A stretch of 52,633 bases of DNA from JABWBD01 sp040768665 (GTDB lineage: Bacteria; Planctomycetota; Planctomycetia; Pirellulales; Thermoguttaceae). Position numbers and translations under genes: made by a program. Where the stretch lies: contig JAXGMN010000073.1 in the NCBI GenBank assembly GCA_040768665.1, forward strand, positions 1 to 52,633, given 5' to 3'. Under the pieces are notes generated by a model that saw only the letters and a program-made list of their open reading frames with translations, did not search any database and was not told where the DNA came from. Below are positions 24,918 through 33,576 of this stretch, in pieces; the stretch's first letter is position 1, and each line of letters begins with the position of its first letter.

Positions 24918-27900
24918 TTATCGCAGCAGGCTGAGGACGTTCTGCGGGTTGCTGTTGGCGGTGCTCAACACCGACAGGCCGGACTGCACGAGGATCTGGG
25001 CCCGGGTGAGTTTGGCGCTTTCGGCCGCGAAGTCGGCGTCGCGGATCGAGCTTTCAGCCTCGGTCAAGGCTTCCAGCGTGTCGTTCAGCGAGTTGATATT
25101 CGTATCGAGCGTGGTCCGCTGGAAGGCACCGAGCCGGCCTCGCGTCGTCACAACCGAGGTAATCGCGTCCTCGACGACCGCGGCGGCCATCTTGACGTTG
25201 TTTTTCAGCGAGTACTCGCCGCCGGAACGGAGTTGATACAACCGCCCGTTGTCGCCGCCGAGCTTTGAGGAATTGACGCTCTGAATCCCGATACGGGCCT
25301 GCTGGTTGGAGACGACGTCGGGGCCCATCTGGAACTGGGCGCCGCCGGAGGTGATCTTGAAACTCGAGGTCGAGCCGTCGGTAACCGTGGAGAGGATCGA
25401 GAAGCTCAAGTCGAGCACCGAGGTGTTCAGCGAGACCTTGAGCCCATCGGTCACCGCGGTAATGCCGTTGACGCGGACGGTGGCGTTGGCGCCGTAGACG
25501 CGGTCCTTTGCGTTGCCGTCGGCGTCGATGGTGGTGAAGGTGCCGCTGACGGCCTTGACGGAGATAAACGCCTTGGTGCCGTAGCCGGTGGACTTGAACT
25601 CCAGGCCTCCGGTGCCGACCACGTCGCCGGCGTCAAAGCCGCCTTGTGCGGTAACGGCTCCCGTCGTGGTGCCGCTGTAGGTGACGCCGTCTCGCAACCA
25701 GCCGACGTCCTCCGAGTTGATGACCCCGGCACCGGTGCCGCCGGCCGTCGCCGTGAACAGGGCGGCCGCATCGGCCGACTTGGAGTTGGTAGACCAGTTG
25801 TCGATCACGTTTTTCGCCGTGCTCGCCGCGTTGATATGGAACGTGAGGATCTTGTTGGACGAATCGTACGTCGCGTATTCGTCCTGATCGGCCGTCAGTG
25901 TGGCATCGGTCGCGAAAACCACCTTGACGTTCTCGTACGCCGCACCGGCCGTCTTCGCCGTGACCGAAATCTGTGCGTTGGCGCCGTTGGCGGCCGCGGT
26001 TGTCCCGGTCGCCTTGGAATCAGTCGTCGTCACGCCCAGTTGGCCGATCGTGAGGCTGCCGGTCTCCATGATGCCGGCTCCGGTGCTCGAGAAGACGTCG
26101 GCGGCACGGATTCCCAGGCTGTTCATCACGGTGTTGGCGTTGATGGCGGCTATGGCTTCGGCGGCAGTCGTCGTGGCATTGCCATTCGCATCGGTCGCTA
26201 GATTGACGGTGATCGAATCATAAATACGGCCGTCTTCTGTTTGAGCCGTTTCGTTGCCCGCAAACGATCCGGCTGCCGCCTTGCCCGCGCCGGTGCCGTA
26301 AGCGGTCGCCGTGAACAGGTTGCTCGTGTTGATCAGGGCCTCGATGTCATCGGCGGATGCCGCAGCCTGATCGAAATAGACGTCGAGTTGCCTGGCCTCC
26401 TTGTCCCATACCACGCTTTGCGGGCCGGTGGTATCGACGAAATTGACCGTGATCCCGTCATACTCCTGCCCTTGGGCGGCAGTGTACTTGACCTCGATGT
26501 ACGTGGCTTTGTCGTCCAGTGCCGACGTGAGCAGTGCCGTCGAATAGCCTCCGGTTCGCGAATTAACAGTTGAGTCAATCGTCAGCGATTGATCGGCGCC
26601 CTTGGTTGCGAAATTGACCGTCAGGTTCTTCGCCGCGTCGCCTCCGGTCAGTTGGATCATGTTGTTGGGATCGTCGGTCGCGGCCCCGTCGCTCGTCGAG
26701 TTGATCGAACCGATCGTCCCCGACGCATTCACAATTTCGGCATACGTGCCGGCACCGCCCGTGCCGATTCGCGATGCGGTCAGGCCATAGGCGGAGGCGG
26801 TGATGTCGGCGATAATGTGGTCGAGTGTGTTGTCGGCCACCGCCGCAACCTCGCCGCCATCTACACCGGCGGTGGTCTGCGTCGCCGTGTGCGAACCAAC
26901 GGTCGCGACGTCATTGTTGGTCGCGTCGGATATGGTGAACAGGTTGCTCAGCAAGGTTTTCGCTGTATTGAAGGCAGCAAACGTCGCGGCCGTCAGCGAC
27001 AGGTGAATCTCTTTGGTCTCGTAGTCGTAGTACGCGTCTGCGTCTGTCGCGCCGGTGGAGTCGATCACAAGTTTGCTGACGTTCAGTGCCGCCCCGTCAG
27101 TTGTGGCCGCGATAGTAATAGTATCAGCGCCCGGTGTCACTGTACCTTCGTAGGAGTCTGCTACCGTCTCCTGAAGCACAATATCCAGGACGTTCGGATC
27201 ACCAGCGGTCCATTCCAGACCCTGCGCGGTGCCGAGCTTGTACCGCACGGCAATGTCGCCGGCGCTGCTTCCTTCGGTATTGGCGGTAATCTGGATTCCG
27301 TCGTTGGTGGTCCGATTCATCAGGGTTGCGACAGCCTTTGTCGCCGTCGCCGCGGTACGGTCGGCGAAGCCTGCTTCAATCCCCAGTACGTCGGACACCA
27401 GGTTGATCGCGTCCTTCATCTCGGTGATGCTGCTGCCGGCCCCGAAGTTGAACGTTTCGAAGCCGCTGGTGCCGCCGACCTCGAGAACCACGGCGCTGTT
27501 GATCTGCTTGCCGTCGAACTTCAAGCTCGCCTGCTGGGCCTGCGCGACGACCTCGACGCCGACGTTGATCTCGGTTTGCGTGCCGAAGTTGGCCGTGTCG
27601 ATCCTCAGGTCGTTGATTTTTGTGGCGTCGACGTCCTGCGTGACGAAGTCGAGATTGCCGTCCAGGAGCCGTTTGCCCTGGAACTGCGTAACCTGCGAGA
27701 TGCGGTCGATGGCTTCCAGCGAGCTGTCGATCTGCAACTGGTTGGCCGCGATCTGCTCGTCGCTCAAGGCGCCGGTGTTCGCCGCGTCGGAGATCAGCCC
27801 GCGGATGTCGTTCAACAGCGAGCTCACCTGGCCCAAGGCGCTGTCGGCCGTGGCGATCATCTGGTTGGCCCGCTGGCTGTTGGTGATGCCGCGCTGCGTG

Positions 27901-28076
27901 GAGACGATATCGGCACGGAGGACTTCGCTGGCGATCAAACCGGCCGGGTCGTCCTTGCCGGAGTTGATCCGCAAACCGGTGCTCAGACGGGTCAATGCCT
28001 CCTGCAAGGCAGTGTTGGACCGCGCCAAGCTTTTCTGAGCATTGAGGGAGCTAACGTTGGTGTTGATTCGGGTCAT
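24918..28076 (-). CDS. fliC: Very long flagellin
   Basis: 1052 aa. The N-terminal D0/D1 region (1-170) is canonical (MTRINTNVSSLNAQKSL, LSTGLRINSGKDDPAG, GLIASEVLR), and so is the C-terminal D1/D0 (last 110 residues, ending ANSNPQNVLSLLR). Between them lies a central region of nearly 800 residues, far longer than in ordinary flagellins, rich in Ala, Thr, Gly and Asp. It contains three diverged copies of a unit with a hydrophobic beta-strand segment (YYDYETKEIHLSL, VVWDKEARQLDVYF, YATYDSSNKILTFHI at about 349, 554 and 732), each followed by an LFT-T motif. The ATG at 28076 has AAAGGG upstream. A sigma-28-like promoter lies about 255 nt upstream, and csrA and fliW precede it. Confidence 0.95.
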   Translation of the reverse strand: MTRINTNVSSLNAQKSLARSNTALQEALTRLSTGLRINSGKDDPAGLIASEVLRADIVSTQRGITNSQRANQMIATADSALGQVSSLLNDIRGLISDAANTGALSDEQIAANQLQIDSSLEAIDRISQVTQFQGKRLLDGNLDFVTQDVDATKINDLRIDTANFGTQTEINVGVEVVAQAQQASLKFDGKQINSAVVLEVGGTSGFETFNFGAGSSITEMKDAINLVSDVLGIEAGFADRTAATATKAVATLMNRTTNDGIQITANTEGSSAGDIAVRYKLGTAQGLEWTAGDPNVLDIVLQETVADSYEGTVTPGADTITIAATTDGAALNVSKLVIDSTGATDADAYYDYETKEIHLSLTAATFAAFNTAKTLLSNLFTISDATNNDVATVGSHTATQTTAGVDGGEVAAVADNTLDHIIADITASAYGLTASRIGTGGAGTYAEIVNASGTIGSINSTSDGAATDDPNNMIQLTGGDAAKNLTVNFATKGADQSLTIDSTVNSRTGGYSTALLTSALDDKATYIEVKYTAAQGQEYDGITVNFVDTTGPQSVVWDKEARQLDVYFDQAAASADDIEALINTSNLFTATAYGTGAGKAAAGSFAGNETAQTEDGRIYDSITVNLATDANGNATTTAAEAIAAINANTVMNSLGIRAADVFSSTGAGIMETGSLTIGQLGVTTTDSKATGTTAAANGANAQISVTAKTAGAAYENVKVVFATDATLTADQDEYATYDSSNKILTFHINAASTAKNVIDNWSTNSKSADAAALFTATAGGTGAGVINSEDVGWLRDGVTYSGTTTGAVTAQGGFDAGDVVGTGGLEFKSTGYGTKAFISVKAVSGTFTTIDADGNAKDRVYGANATVRVNGITAVTDGLKVSLNTSVLDLSFSILSTVTDGSTSSFKITSGGAQFQMGPDVVSNQQARIGIQSVNSSKLGGDNGRLYQLRSGGEYSLKNNVKMAAAVVEDAITSVVTTRGRLGAFQRTTLDTNINSLNDTLEALTEAESSIRDADFAAESAKLTRAQILVQSGLSVLSTANSNPQNVLSLLR

Positions 28077-28330
28077 GCCAGACACCCTTTCCAAATGGTG
28101 GATTTGGTCCAAGCTTGACCGGAGTGCGGGGGAGTCGACTCGTCCGGACCTGCTTGGCTGCGGACCGCGCCAACGGTTCGCTCGTCAGCCGCGGGGTTCA
28201 GCGCAGTGGATAGTAGGTTGTTGTTACGGAGACCATGAGCTAGCCAAGACGGCCATTGCCACCCGGAGCCTGTCCTCGCTTCGCGCAGGGGCTGCCAGTT
28301 GGCGGTCGTCCTACAGTGATCCTGAAGAGC
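28077..28330 (-). promoter_or_regulatory. Long 5' leader of flagellin mRNA with several GGA sites
   Basis: About 255 nt between the putative promoter and the ATG, with no ORF. Minus-strand GGA triplets occur in GTAGGACG, GAGGACAGG, CTTGGACC and TTTGGAAAGGG; the last overlaps the ribosome site. This is the arrangement expected of a CsrA-repressed flagellin leader, but RNA structure was not computed. Confidence 0.4.
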
Positions 28331-28360
28331 AGTATCGGAATGGTAAGTTGAGGACTTTAG
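28331..28360 (-). promoter_or_regulatory. Sigma-28 (FliA)-like promoter for flagellin
   Basis: The minus strand has TAAA (28359-28356) and TCCGATAC (around 28339-28332) with 16 nt between, close to the consensus TAAA-N15-GCCGATAA. It lies between the csrA terminator and the flagellin leader. Confidence 0.55.
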
Positions 28361-28435
28361 GTAAGCGGGAAATTTTTTCCGGTTTCTCCGATCTGCACCC
28401 CAGGGATTCGTTTCGGCACGCAAGCAGGCCAGGGT

Positions 28436-28479
28436 AAAAGAAAAGGCCCCTCAGCAGACTGAATCGCCGCTGAGGGGCC
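28436..28479 (-). terminator. Rho-independent terminator after csrA
   Basis: The stem GGCCCCTCAGC / GCTGAGGGGCC (28445-28479) is followed on the minus strand by TTTTCTTTT. It separates fliW-csrA from the flagellin transcription unit. Confidence 0.9.
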
Positions 28480-28509
28480 TGAAAGCCCCTTAGACCGGCC
28501 GGGTTGGGG

Positions 28510-28755
28510 TTATCCGGCCGAAGGCTTCGACCGCGCCGGGGCTGCGCCCAGTTCGCGGGTGTCGCTCGTATCGAGGTGAGCCGCACGAAGGTTCTCGCGC
28601 TGGATCGCCTCGTATACCTCGCGACGGTGGACTGGGATTTCAGTGGGCGCATCGATCCCAAGGCGGACCTTGTCGCCGCGAATATCGACAATCGTCACGA
28701 CGATATGATCGCCGATGATGATGCTCTCGTCACGCTGTCTGGACAAGACAAGCAT
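28510..28755 (-). CDS. csrA: Carbon storage regulator CsrA (first paralogue)
   Basis: 81 aa. The canonical core MLVLSRQRDESIIIGDHIVV-type N-terminus, the DKVRLGIDAP loop and VHRREVYEAIQ are intact, including the RNA-binding Arg near the start (L4-S5-R6) and R44-type region (HRREVY). A Ser/Pro/Ala-rich tail of about 20 residues (SDTRELGAAPARSKPSAG) extends beyond the usual length of about 61. The ATG has AAGGAG at 6 nt. The gene lies 27 nt after fliW and next to flagellin, the classic site for CsrA control of flagellin translation. Confidence 0.96.
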   Translation of the reverse strand: MLVLSRQRDESIIIGDHIVVTIVDIRGDKVRLGIDAPTEIPVHRREVYEAIQRENLRAAHLDTSDTRELGAAPARSKPSAG

Positions 28756-28782
28756 CGATTGCTCCTTAAGGGCTGGGCTTCC

Positions 28783-29223
28783 CTACGCGATTTTCTTAGT
28801 CGGCGCCGGTGTGCCCGTTATCTCGTATTGGACCGGCAACTCCCCGTTGGTAATTACCTGCCGCCCAATCCGGCGGCTGAGATTGATGACCAGCGGGGCT
28901 TTGAGATTCAATGTAACCAAGCGGTCGGTCTTGCTGACGATCACCAGGACCTGGGCCGAAGCGGTCCCGTCCAATTCCAGAGGCTGCAACTCGCGACTCG
29001 CGACGCGCATCTGAAAGGCCGGCACAAACCGTCGCGGGCTGACTACGGCCAGGGCGACTTCCGGCTGATCCAAACTCTGCATCCAGGCGACGGCGTCGTT
29101 TTGGACATCGGCCAACAGGACCCACTCCCGGCATTCCGCCAAACCGAGAAGCCCCTCCTCAAAGAGGATCACGTCTTCGGGGCGGAATTCGACGGGACCG
29201 AATCGCGTCGTTCGAATTTCCAT
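28783..29223 (-). CDS. fliW: Flagellar assembly factor FliW
   Basis: 146 aa, the normal FliW length. It begins MEIRTTRFGPVEF and has the conserved DVILFEEGLLGL and a hydrophobic core around FQMRVASRELQPLEL; the FliW core motif near KAPLVINLSRRIGRQVI is present. FliW sequesters CsrA and binds flagellin, releasing csrA repression when flagellin is exported. The start ATG 29223 fits family alignments; the longer upstream frame (to 29439) is repeat-derived. It is followed by csrA 27 nt downstream. Confidence 0.95.
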   Translation of the reverse strand: MEIRTTRFGPVEFRPEDVILFEEGLLGLAECREWVLLADVQNDAVAWMQSLDQPEVALAVVSPRRFVPAFQMRVASRELQPLELDGTASAQVLVIVSKTDRLVTLNLKAPLVINLSRRIGRQVITNGELPVQYEITGTPAPTKKIA

Positions 29224-29355
29224 GATTTCCAACCTATGGAGGACACGAGGACTCGGTAGCGCACACAAGATATATCGTGCGAGGAAAACTTGGAAGACCA
29301 GAAAAAATATGAAAGAGGAACCACGAAACACACCAAACACACGAAAAAGCGACGT

Positions 29356-29444
29356 GTAGGATGGATTGACGTGTACGATGGATTTTAATCCACGCGGAAA
29401 ATAAGGGGTGGATTGAAATAGGGGTGGATTGAAATCCACCCTAC
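29356..29444. repeat. Iterated GGATTGA-type repeat with inverted halves
   Basis: Four variants of a TGGATT motif (AGGATGGATTGACGTG, CGATGGATTTTAATCCACG, GGGGTGGATTGAAATAG, GGGGTGGATTGAAATCCACC) lie in tandem. The second and fourth form small hairpins (GGATTTTAATCC, GGTGGATT/AATCCACC). They lie in the gap upstream of fliW. The adjacent 29281-29350 is unusually A-rich. Confidence 0.7.
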
Positions 29445-29484
29445 GACGACTGGCCGGCTTACGTGGGCACGCCGGGACGTTCCT

Positions 29485-32400
29485 TCATTCGTGAGTTAGG
29501 CGGGCATCGGTTGGGCCGAGATCGTCGACCCGGAGATCGTCGAACCAGGCGGTGTCCGGTGAACGGACGTTGTAGAGGTAGAGCACCGCGCGGGCCAGGT
29601 CGGGCGGGGTGGTGAATTCGCCGCCCAACGGTTGCCACTCGTTAGGCCGCTTTGGATCCAGGGCCCAGCGATGGTCGATCACTTCGTCGGCGTCGCCGCG
29701 TGAGAGCCGCAACAGCGAGCCCCGCACATCGGCCTTGAAACCGGTTCGTTTCGACTGGAAGGCAAGTCGGTAGCGACGACCGGGGAGCAACCACAGATCC
29801 GCCGTGCGGTGCTGATAACCTTTTGTGGTCGGCCCGAGCTCGAGCGCCGGCCCGTCGACGCCCGGGCCGGTCTGAGGTTCCAGGAAATCGAACGAGGGGT
29901 CGGGCAGCAGCGGCGTGAGCAGTTGCTCGCGCTGCCAGCCGGTATCCGGCAACGAGATCGACCATCGCGTCGTCCACTTGCGCCATGCTTCGACGGCCGT
30001 AGCCGGGGAGTCGAATCGCACCAGGGCCGCTTGGCCCGGGCCGAGGTCGACCTTGCGGCGGTGCCGTGCCAGGGCGCCGGCAGGCAAGCGGTCGCCGTAG
30101 GGATCGGTGTAGCCGAGGCAATTGAGCTCCACGGCCACTTGCCGCTGTCGGGCGGACAGATTGAAGAGGACGAGCGCAACCGGTCCGCCCTGTTCCGTCT
30201 TGGACCAGTCGGCCCAGAGCACCGGCCAGACCACGTCGTTCGCGGCGCCGGCCGGCGGCACCAGGTAAATCGCCGCGAGCACCGAGCTATCGACGGGAAT
30301 CGCCGGCGGCCGATCGTCGCTTGAGAGCGTTACCTCCAGGAGCCGGCCGTCGAGGGTAAGGCCCAACACCGAGCCGGCCCTCGACAGTGCCGGATCGGTG
30401 AGCACGACCTCGCTCGCGATTCGCTCGGGATTGGTGAGCGTGATTACCTGGCACCCCAGCGCCGTGCCGGTGGCGTCCAGTCGCCGGACTTGGATCCGCG
30501 GATCGGCGGCTCGGATGCCTTCCGTATCCAGGAACCTTGCCTGGAACAACTCGGGATAGAACGGGCGGGCCAGATTCAGCAGGGTGGCGGGAAGTGCGGT
30601 CGGCCGGCCGACGATGTCCCACCGCATCGCCTCGCGAAAGGTTGCCAGGTAGCGTCGGATCGGGCCGCCGGTGCCGCTGCCGCCCGAATTGGCCATGCCG
30701 TGGATCAAGACGCGGTCGGGAAACGTGTAGCGGACGACATTGCGGTTGCCGCGGTAGACACCGCTGCACATGGCCGCCGCGTACACGCCGGGCAGATCGC
30801 CGAGACCTTCCATTGTGAGGCCGAACTCGGGATCGTGCTCGGCGGCGCGCTTGACGACTTCTTCGGCGAGGAGCTTGCGGCCGAGTCCCCAGGAGCCGTC
30901 GCCATTGTGATTGCGTCGCGGGTCGTAGTCGAGCGTGGCGTTGCCCGTGCCGAGCACGTCGATGTAGCACGTATTGGCTCCCCATGCGCCGACGTAGCGG
31001 TCGGCGATCCAGCCGGCGAGATAATCTCGCCAGCGCGGATCGGGCAACCACGCGGTCTGCCACCATTGAACGGGTCCGGCGCGCTTGCCTTCGGCGTAGA
31101 GCTTGCGATGCTCGTTCACTTCCGCCCTGTATCGGTCGATCTGCTCATCGGCCGGTTTCTCGGACGGCACCGCGCCGGCGGGATCGGTCACCGCGACGAC
31201 CGAATGCTGGAACTCGGCCGTGTCCCACGGGACGGCGTCGCCGTAGTCGGCTTTGTCAAAATGGCCGAGAAACGTGTCGAGCCAGACCGGCAACCGGTCG
31301 AAGCGGTCGTAAACGAAATACCCGCCGACATGCCCGCCCCGGCTCCTGATCTCCGCGGCGGCGTGCTTCCATCCCTCGAGGCCTCCATACAACGGCGAAG
31401 GGCCGTACCACGCCGAGCAGCACGGGCCGAAATCGTAGGCGAACTGCCCCCAGACCTGGACCCAGTCCAGGCCGATCGCCTTGGCGCGGGTGAGCCAGTC
31501 TGGAAGATGCTCGAAGCGGAAATCGGCCCCGTAGTTCTCGGCCTGCAAGTCGAGCCAGCCGGGGCTGGCTTTGAGCCAGTCCGGGTAGTCGGCCCTGCCG
31601 TGGGCGGAGGTGAACCAGTCGCCGTAGAGACGTGCGCCCTTATGCCAGCCGCCCGGGCCGACGGCCAGCCGAGTCTCCCAGACGGCCTTGTTGCCCGGCC
31701 GGACTTCATCGAGTCGCCGCGTGGAAAGAGCCGCGTTCTCTCCGTCCGCACCGGCCTTTTGCGTCGCATGGACGGTGGTCGTGCCGGCCGGATCGTGAAC
31801 ACCGAGATAGAGGCTGGCGTCCTCATCGTAGATTTGGGTCCAGTTCATCACGACGCGACCGCAATACGAGGCGTCGTGGAGCGGCTCGCGACCCGGCTGG
31901 ACGGTGCGGTGTCCGAACGACATCATTCGAAGCTGGACGTCGTCCAAGCCGCTTTCGCCGATCCGTACGGAAGGAAGCTGCGGATAGAGAAGGCCGACCA
32001 CGTCGGCAGGGCCTTCGAGCGACTCGACCGCCGCCGCCAACCGCCAGACGCCGTTGCCCTCCGGCGCGATCCGCTGGGTAACACGCGCGCGTCCCAGGCC
32101 CTCGGCCGCGAAGTGGTGGCAGATATCGACGGCATTGCCGGCGAGCGTGATCGCTTGGGGCGGGATGCGGTTTTCCGTTTCGCGGACCGTTTCCAGGTGC
32201 CATGGGCCGAGCGCATATTTCTCTTTCTGCTTGAGCACGACGGTGCGGTCCGGCCCGACCTGCGTCCATTGCGCCTCGCCCGCCTTCTTGAATTGCACCG
32301 CCACCAGCGATTGGGGGCGGCCTCCGCCGGCCAGGAGCCGGTCGTTCGCACGGTCGTACAGCATGAAGAAGTCGCCGGTCCGGCGGTCGAGGATCATCTC

Positions 32401-33237
32401 CACGCCGTCCTGGATCAGCCGGACCATCGCCTCCGGATCGACGTCGACTTCGACGGCGACGGGACCGATCGACGGCGTCGCGGCGTCGAGGACGACGGAA
32501 AACCGCACGCCCTCGCCGACCGGAGCCCCGTCCTGCGGCAACGGCCGAAACTCGTCGCTTGCCTCAGCGCTGAACCGGACCGTCGCCGCGGAGGGAGCCC
32601 CAACGAGCGACTGGACCTTGCGGAGGCCGGGGAGGTAGAGCGGGGCCGTGCGAACTTCGCAGGTTTCGACGTCGCGAAATGCCGGTTCGGGGAGATCCCC
32701 GCCGGGCGGCCCGGCCGACTCCGGCGCGAGCACGATTCCCGCGATCGCCGGCGCGGCGTAGCCGCCGGCGGTCAGTGCGAGCCGGTGCAGCCCGGCGGCA
32801 AGCCGCACCTTGGGCCTCGTCACCCATTTCAGGATCGGTTCGCTCGCTTGATTGTCTTCGGTGTGCGGCCCGGCATACTGCCGCCCGTCGAGGATTTCGA
32901 CGAATCGCGATTTTCCCGGCGGCGCGGCAATCCGGACGAAGACTGCGTAGGTGCCGGGCAGGGCCACGTGGAAGTCGTAGCGGACGAAATCGCTCTGGAG
33001 CAGTCCGCCGTCCGTTTGCCCGGGCACTTCCGGGTCGCGGCTGTGGCGGGTGGGGGTGCGGCCGTCGATCACGATGCAGCCCTGCGGATTGGCGGTTGGA
33101 ACCCGATCGAGCAACTCGGCCCTCCGCGAGGTCATTCGGCATCCGGCGCTGTCTTCCAGCGTCAGCGGAATCCGGATCGTCTCGCCTGCCGCGGGACAGG
33201 CGAGGATGAGGCAGATCGAGGTCATCCATCCACGCAT
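29485..33237 (-). CDS. Large secreted glycoside-hydrolase-like protein (DUF6259-type)
   Basis: 1250 aa with a signal peptide (MRGWMTSICLILACPAAG). The N-terminal third is beta-rich. The middle part resembles a TIM-barrel glycosidase: WLDLQAENYGADF, AIGLDWVQVWGQFAYDFG, GGHVGGYFVYDRFDRLP, NTCYIDVLGTGN, EFGLTMEGLGDL. The acidic pairs (YIDVLG, MEGLGD) could be catalytic. The C-terminal 250 residues look like a carbohydrate-binding module. The pattern fits the DUF6259 planctomycete family; I cannot assign a substrate. The start ATG 33237 abuts a type-2 palindromic repeat and has only a weak ribosome site; ATG 33225 is an alternative. Confidence 0.75.
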   Translation of the reverse strand: MRGWMTSICLILACPAAGETIRIPLTLEDSAGCRMTSRRAELLDRVPTANPQGCIVIDGRTPTRHSRDPEVPGQTDGGLLQSDFVRYDFHVALPGTYAVFVRIAAPPGKSRFVEILDGRQYAGPHTEDNQASEPILKWVTRPKVRLAAGLHRLALTAGGYAAPAIAGIVLAPESAGPPGGDLPEPAFRDVETCEVRTAPLYLPGLRKVQSLVGAPSAATVRFSAEASDEFRPLPQDGAPVGEGVRFSVVLDAATPSIGPVAVEVDVDPEAMVRLIQDGVEMILDRRTGDFFMLYDRANDRLLAGGGRPQSLVAVQFKKAGEAQWTQVGPDRTVVLKQKEKYALGPWHLETVRETENRIPPQAITLAGNAVDICHHFAAEGLGRARVTQRIAPEGNGVWRLAAAVESLEGPADVVGLLYPQLPSVRIGESGLDDVQLRMMSFGHRTVQPGREPLHDASYCGRVVMNWTQIYDEDASLYLGVHDPAGTTTVHATQKAGADGENAALSTRRLDEVRPGNKAVWETRLAVGPGGWHKGARLYGDWFTSAHGRADYPDWLKASPGWLDLQAENYGADFRFEHLPDWLTRAKAIGLDWVQVWGQFAYDFGPCCSAWYGPSPLYGGLEGWKHAAAEIRSRGGHVGGYFVYDRFDRLPVWLDTFLGHFDKADYGDAVPWDTAEFQHSVVAVTDPAGAVPSEKPADEQIDRYRAEVNEHRKLYAEGKRAGPVQWWQTAWLPDPRWRDYLAGWIADRYVGAWGANTCYIDVLGTGNATLDYDPRRNHNGDGSWGLGRKLLAEEVVKRAAEHDPEFGLTMEGLGDLPGVYAAAMCSGVYRGNRNVVRYTFPDRVLIHGMANSGGSGTGGPIRRYLATFREAMRWDIVGRPTALPATLLNLARPFYPELFQARFLDTEGIRAADPRIQVRRLDATGTALGCQVITLTNPERIASEVVLTDPALSRAGSVLGLTLDGRLLEVTLSSDDRPPAIPVDSSVLAAIYLVPPAGAANDVVWPVLWADWSKTEQGGPVALVLFNLSARQRQVAVELNCLGYTDPYGDRLPAGALARHRRKVDLGPGQAALVRFDSPATAVEAWRKWTTRWSISLPDTGWQREQLLTPLLPDPSFDFLEPQTGPGVDGPALELGPTTKGYQHRTADLWLLPGRRYRLAFQSKRTGFKADVRGSLLRLSRGDADEVIDHRWALDPKRPNEWQPLGGEFTTPPDLARAVLYLYNVRSPDTAWFDDLRVDDLGPTDARLTHE

Positions 33238-33240
33238 AAT

Positions 33241-33342
33241 AGGCCCTAAGTGACAAAACGGGGACAGGCACCTCGCCAAAACGTGTATTCTGCGTGTTTG
33301 CATGGGTGCGGCTCGGAGCCAGTCCCCGTTTTGTTAGGGCCT
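33241..33342 (+). repeat. Type-2 palindromic repeat, copy 1
   Basis: 102 bp with arms AGGCCCTAA...ACAAAACG and GTTTTGTTAGGGCCT around the core GGGGACAGGCACC / GAGCCAGTCCCC. Same orientation as copy 2 at 34344. Confidence 0.85.
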
Positions 33343-33549
33343 CTAACACGACTGCGGTTACGACCGTTCCAAGCTACCATCGCGATTCCCGGCTGTCCAT
33401 CGCAAGCAAGTCTCGCGCCGAAAAGTCGGACGCAAGCGGTGATGCGGAGGAGAGATGGCAGGAATTCGGGAGGAAGAGGAACTTGGCTTGACCTTCTCTT
33501 TCGGATATGCTCTTGGGCGTCAGGGCTGACCACAGGAGAACTTCGCCCC

Positions 33550-33576
33550 GTGAAAGCCGCCTATTCAGTCCCATGA
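33550..33576 (+). CDS. 8-codon mini-ORF overlapping the kduD start
   Basis: GTG 33550 begins VKAAYSVP; its TGA stop overlaps kduD ATG 33573 (ATGA). AGGAGA lies about 9-10 nt before the GTG, while kduD itself has no ribosome site. This may be translational coupling, or kduD may simply be leaderless in its SD. Confidence 0.35.
   Translation: MKAAYSVP

Noticed and set aside
26589..28118. 509-codon plus-strand frame over the flagellin gene
   Set aside because: Antisense of a canonical flagellin.
29224..29439. N-terminal extension of FliW by 72 residues
   Set aside because: It translates repeat sequence (GGATTGA array) and family alignments begin at MEIRTTRF.
30490..33249. 919-codon plus-strand frame opposite the secreted glycosidase-like gene
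   Set aside because: Same kind of antisense shadow; the minus strand has a signal peptide and enzyme-like motifs.
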